Shown here one piece after another: positions 6,281 to 7,568 of a stretch of DNA of 7,568 bases. Below the pieces are notes generated by a model that was not told the DNA's origin, made no database searches, and saw nothing but the letters and a program-made list of their open reading frames with translations. Each line of letters begins with the position of its first letter. Position 1 is the first letter of the stretch. Both the position numbers and the translations under genes were made by a program. Source of the stretch: MGR-bin208 sp043780275 (GTDB taxonomy: Bacteria > Bacteroidota > Bacteroidia > Chitinophagales > Chitinophagaceae); contig JAYWCV010000061.1 in assembly GCA_043780275.1 (NCBI GenBank), forward strand, positions 1 through 7,568. Direction: 5' to 3'.

Positions 6281-6307
6281 TTTATGTCGATGTAAACCTT
6301 CCGAGCT

Positions 6308-7568
6308 ATGTTTCAAAATCTTTCAGACAAATTAGACGCTGCCTTTAAATTATTAAAAGGGGCAGGTAGCATTACCGAAATTAATATTGCAACAACCTTA
6401 AAGGAAATCAGGAGAGCCTTGGTTGATGCTGACGTAAACTATAAAATAGCTAAAGAATTTACTGATAAGATTAAAGAAAAAGCAATCGGAGAGAAAGTCA
6501 TTAAGTCCATTAATCCCGGACAAATGATGACCAAAATTGTGAAGGATGAATTAGCCGAATTGATGGGTGGAACCGAAAGCGAATTCAACGCCAAAGGTAA
6601 TCCTGCAGTTATTCTGATTGCCGGTTTACAAGGTTCTGGTAAAACAACATTCAGTGGCAAACTGGCTAATTTTTTAAAAACTAAAAAAGGGTTATCCCCT
6701 CTTTTGGTTGCTGCAGACGTCTATCGGCCTGCGGCTATTGAACAGTTAAATGTGCTGGGAGGTCAGATAGCGGTTGATGTGTACAGTGAACCGGAAAATA
6801 AGGATGTAGTTTCTATTGTAAAGAATGCCATAAAGGAAGCCAAATCAAAGAACAAGAATGTTGTCATCATCGATACGGCCGGACGGTTAGCGGTAGATGA
6901 AGTGATGATGACCGAAGTTACAAATATTAAAAATGCAGTAAATCCGACGGAGATATTATTTGTTGTAGATAGCATGACCGGTCAGGATGCCGTAAATACT
7001 GCAAAAACCTTCAATGAACGGTTAGATTTTACCGGAGTTGTATTGACAAAACTGGATGGCGATACCCGTGGTGGTGCTGCTCTTTCTATCAAATACATGG
7101 TCAATAAACCCATCAAATTTACCAGCAGCGGTGAAAAATTGGATACCCTTGATATTTTTTATCCCGAAAGAATGGCCCAGCGTATACTTGGCATGGGAGA
7201 CATCGTATCCCTGGTAGAAAAAGCGCAGGAACAATTTGATGAAGAAGAAGCCCGTAAACTGGAGAAAAAGATCCGCAAAAATCAATTCGATTTTGCTGAT
7301 TTCAAAATGCAACTTGAACAGATCAAGAAAATGGGGAATATGAAGGACCTGTTGGGTATGATTCCCGGCCTTGGAAAACAAATTAAGGATATTGACATCA
7401 GTGATGATTCTTTCAAAGGTATTGAAGCCATGATTGGCTCCATGACTGTTATGGAAAGATCCAATCCCGACATGATTGACAGCAGTCGCCGCAACCGGAT
7501 TGCCAAAGGTTCGGGTAAAACCATTGCTGAAGTAAATGCATTTATGAAACAATTTGAACAGATGAAAA
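6308..7568 (+). CDS. ffh: Signal recognition particle GTPase Ffh (SRP54), 3' end outside window
   Basis: Protein component of the signal recognition particle. It binds 4.5S RNA and emerging signal sequences, then docks with FtsY at the membrane in a GTP-dependent cycle. The frame is open from ATG 6308 to the right edge, giving 420 residues with the stop not reached. The N domain covers about 1-95, with ALVDADVN at 37-44. The G domain covers about 96-295: P-loop GLQGSGKTT (106-114), DVYRPAA (137-143), DTAGR (189-193), TKLD (247-250) and TSSGEK (272-277). The M domain follows from about 299, with methionine-rich segments KMGNMKDLLGMIPGLGK (341-357) and the 4.5S RNA-binding motif SSRRNRIAKGSG (392-403). 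Complete bacterial Ffh proteins are about 440-455 residues, so only the tail is missing. The start lies about 27 bases beyond the terminator hairpin, and no Shine-Dalgarno sequence is visible. Confidence 0.97.
   Translation, partial: MFQNLSDKLDAAFKLLKGAGSITEINIATTLKEIRRALVDADVNYKIAKEFTDKIKEKAIGEKVIKSINPGQMMTKIVKDELAELMGGTESEFNAKGNPAVILIAGLQGSGKTTFSGKLANFLKTKKGLSPLLVAADVYRPAAIEQLNVLGGQIAVDVYSEPENKDVVSIVKNAIKEAKSKNKNVVIIDTAGRLAVDEVMMTEVTNIKNAVNPTEILFVVDSMTGQDAVNTAKTFNERLDFTGVVLTKLDGDTRGGAALSIKYMVNKPIKFTSSGEKLDTLDIFYPERMAQRILGMGDIVSLVEKAQEQFDEEEARKLEKKIRKNQFDFADFKMQLEQIKKMGNMKDLLGMIPGLGKQIKDIDISDDSFKGIEAMIGSMTVMERSNPDMIDSSRRNRIAKGSGKTIAEVNAFMKQFEQMK

Noticed and set aside
7022..7552. Open frame of 176 codons on the minus strand opposite ffh
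   Set aside because: The plus strand encodes an unmistakable Ffh G and M domain through this whole stretch; the antisense translation has no recognisable motif and is a shadow of its codon use.
1..7568. Mobile elements, CRISPR arrays, tRNA/rRNA genes, defence or toxin-antitoxin modules
   Set aside because: I looked for transposase-like frames, terminal inverted repeats, regularly spaced repeats, tRNA-like cloverleaf sequence and small paired genes. None was found; the window is filled by ordinary core genes.

Overview
The window reads as an AT-rich chromosomal core region of a Bacteroidota bacterium. The best evidence is the primary sigma factor: a short RpoD that opens with the MRQLKITKSITNRES stretch typical of this phylum and lacks region 1.1. 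Supporting signs are TAnnTTTG-type promoter elements, start codons without clear Shine-Dalgarno sequences, and a LptF/LptG permease enlarged by about 110 residues. The overall flavour suggests the Chitinophaga/Sphingobacteria side of the phylum, but the sequence alone does not prove the family.

Layout, left to right. Bases 1-1122 (+) carry two RNA pseudouridine synthases in tandem, an RsuA/RluB-type C-terminal fragment cut by the left edge and a complete RluA-type enzyme 12 bases downstream. Bases 1148-4004 (-) carry a three-gene cluster, transcribed in the order LptF/LptG permease, cation diffusion facilitator (CDF), OsmC-like protein. Gaps are 24 and 22 bases, so it is probably one operon. 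It converges on the pseudouridine synthase pair with only 25 bases between stops and no evident terminator. Bases 4040-4645 (+) encode an unrecognised protein of 201 residues, divergent from the permease across 35 bases. Bases 4642-5022 (-) encode a START-like small protein whose stop codon interlocks with that of the unknown gene. A 309-base AT-rich non-coding stretch then precedes rpoD (5332-6207, +). A strong hairpin terminator follows, then ffh (6308 to the right edge, +), missing only its C-terminal tail.

The genes serve different core functions: rRNA/tRNA modification, lipopolysaccharide export, metal efflux, peroxide or thiol stress, general transcription and co-translational membrane targeting. 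I see no mobile element, CRISPR array, tRNA, rRNA, toxin-antitoxin pair or defence system, and no convincing new multi-gene system. The points most worth a second look are a perfect promoter -7 element placed just upstream of the rpoD-ffh hairpin, a four-cysteine cluster in the tail of the CDF transporter, the periplasmic insertion of the LPS permease, and the unknown 201-residue protein.
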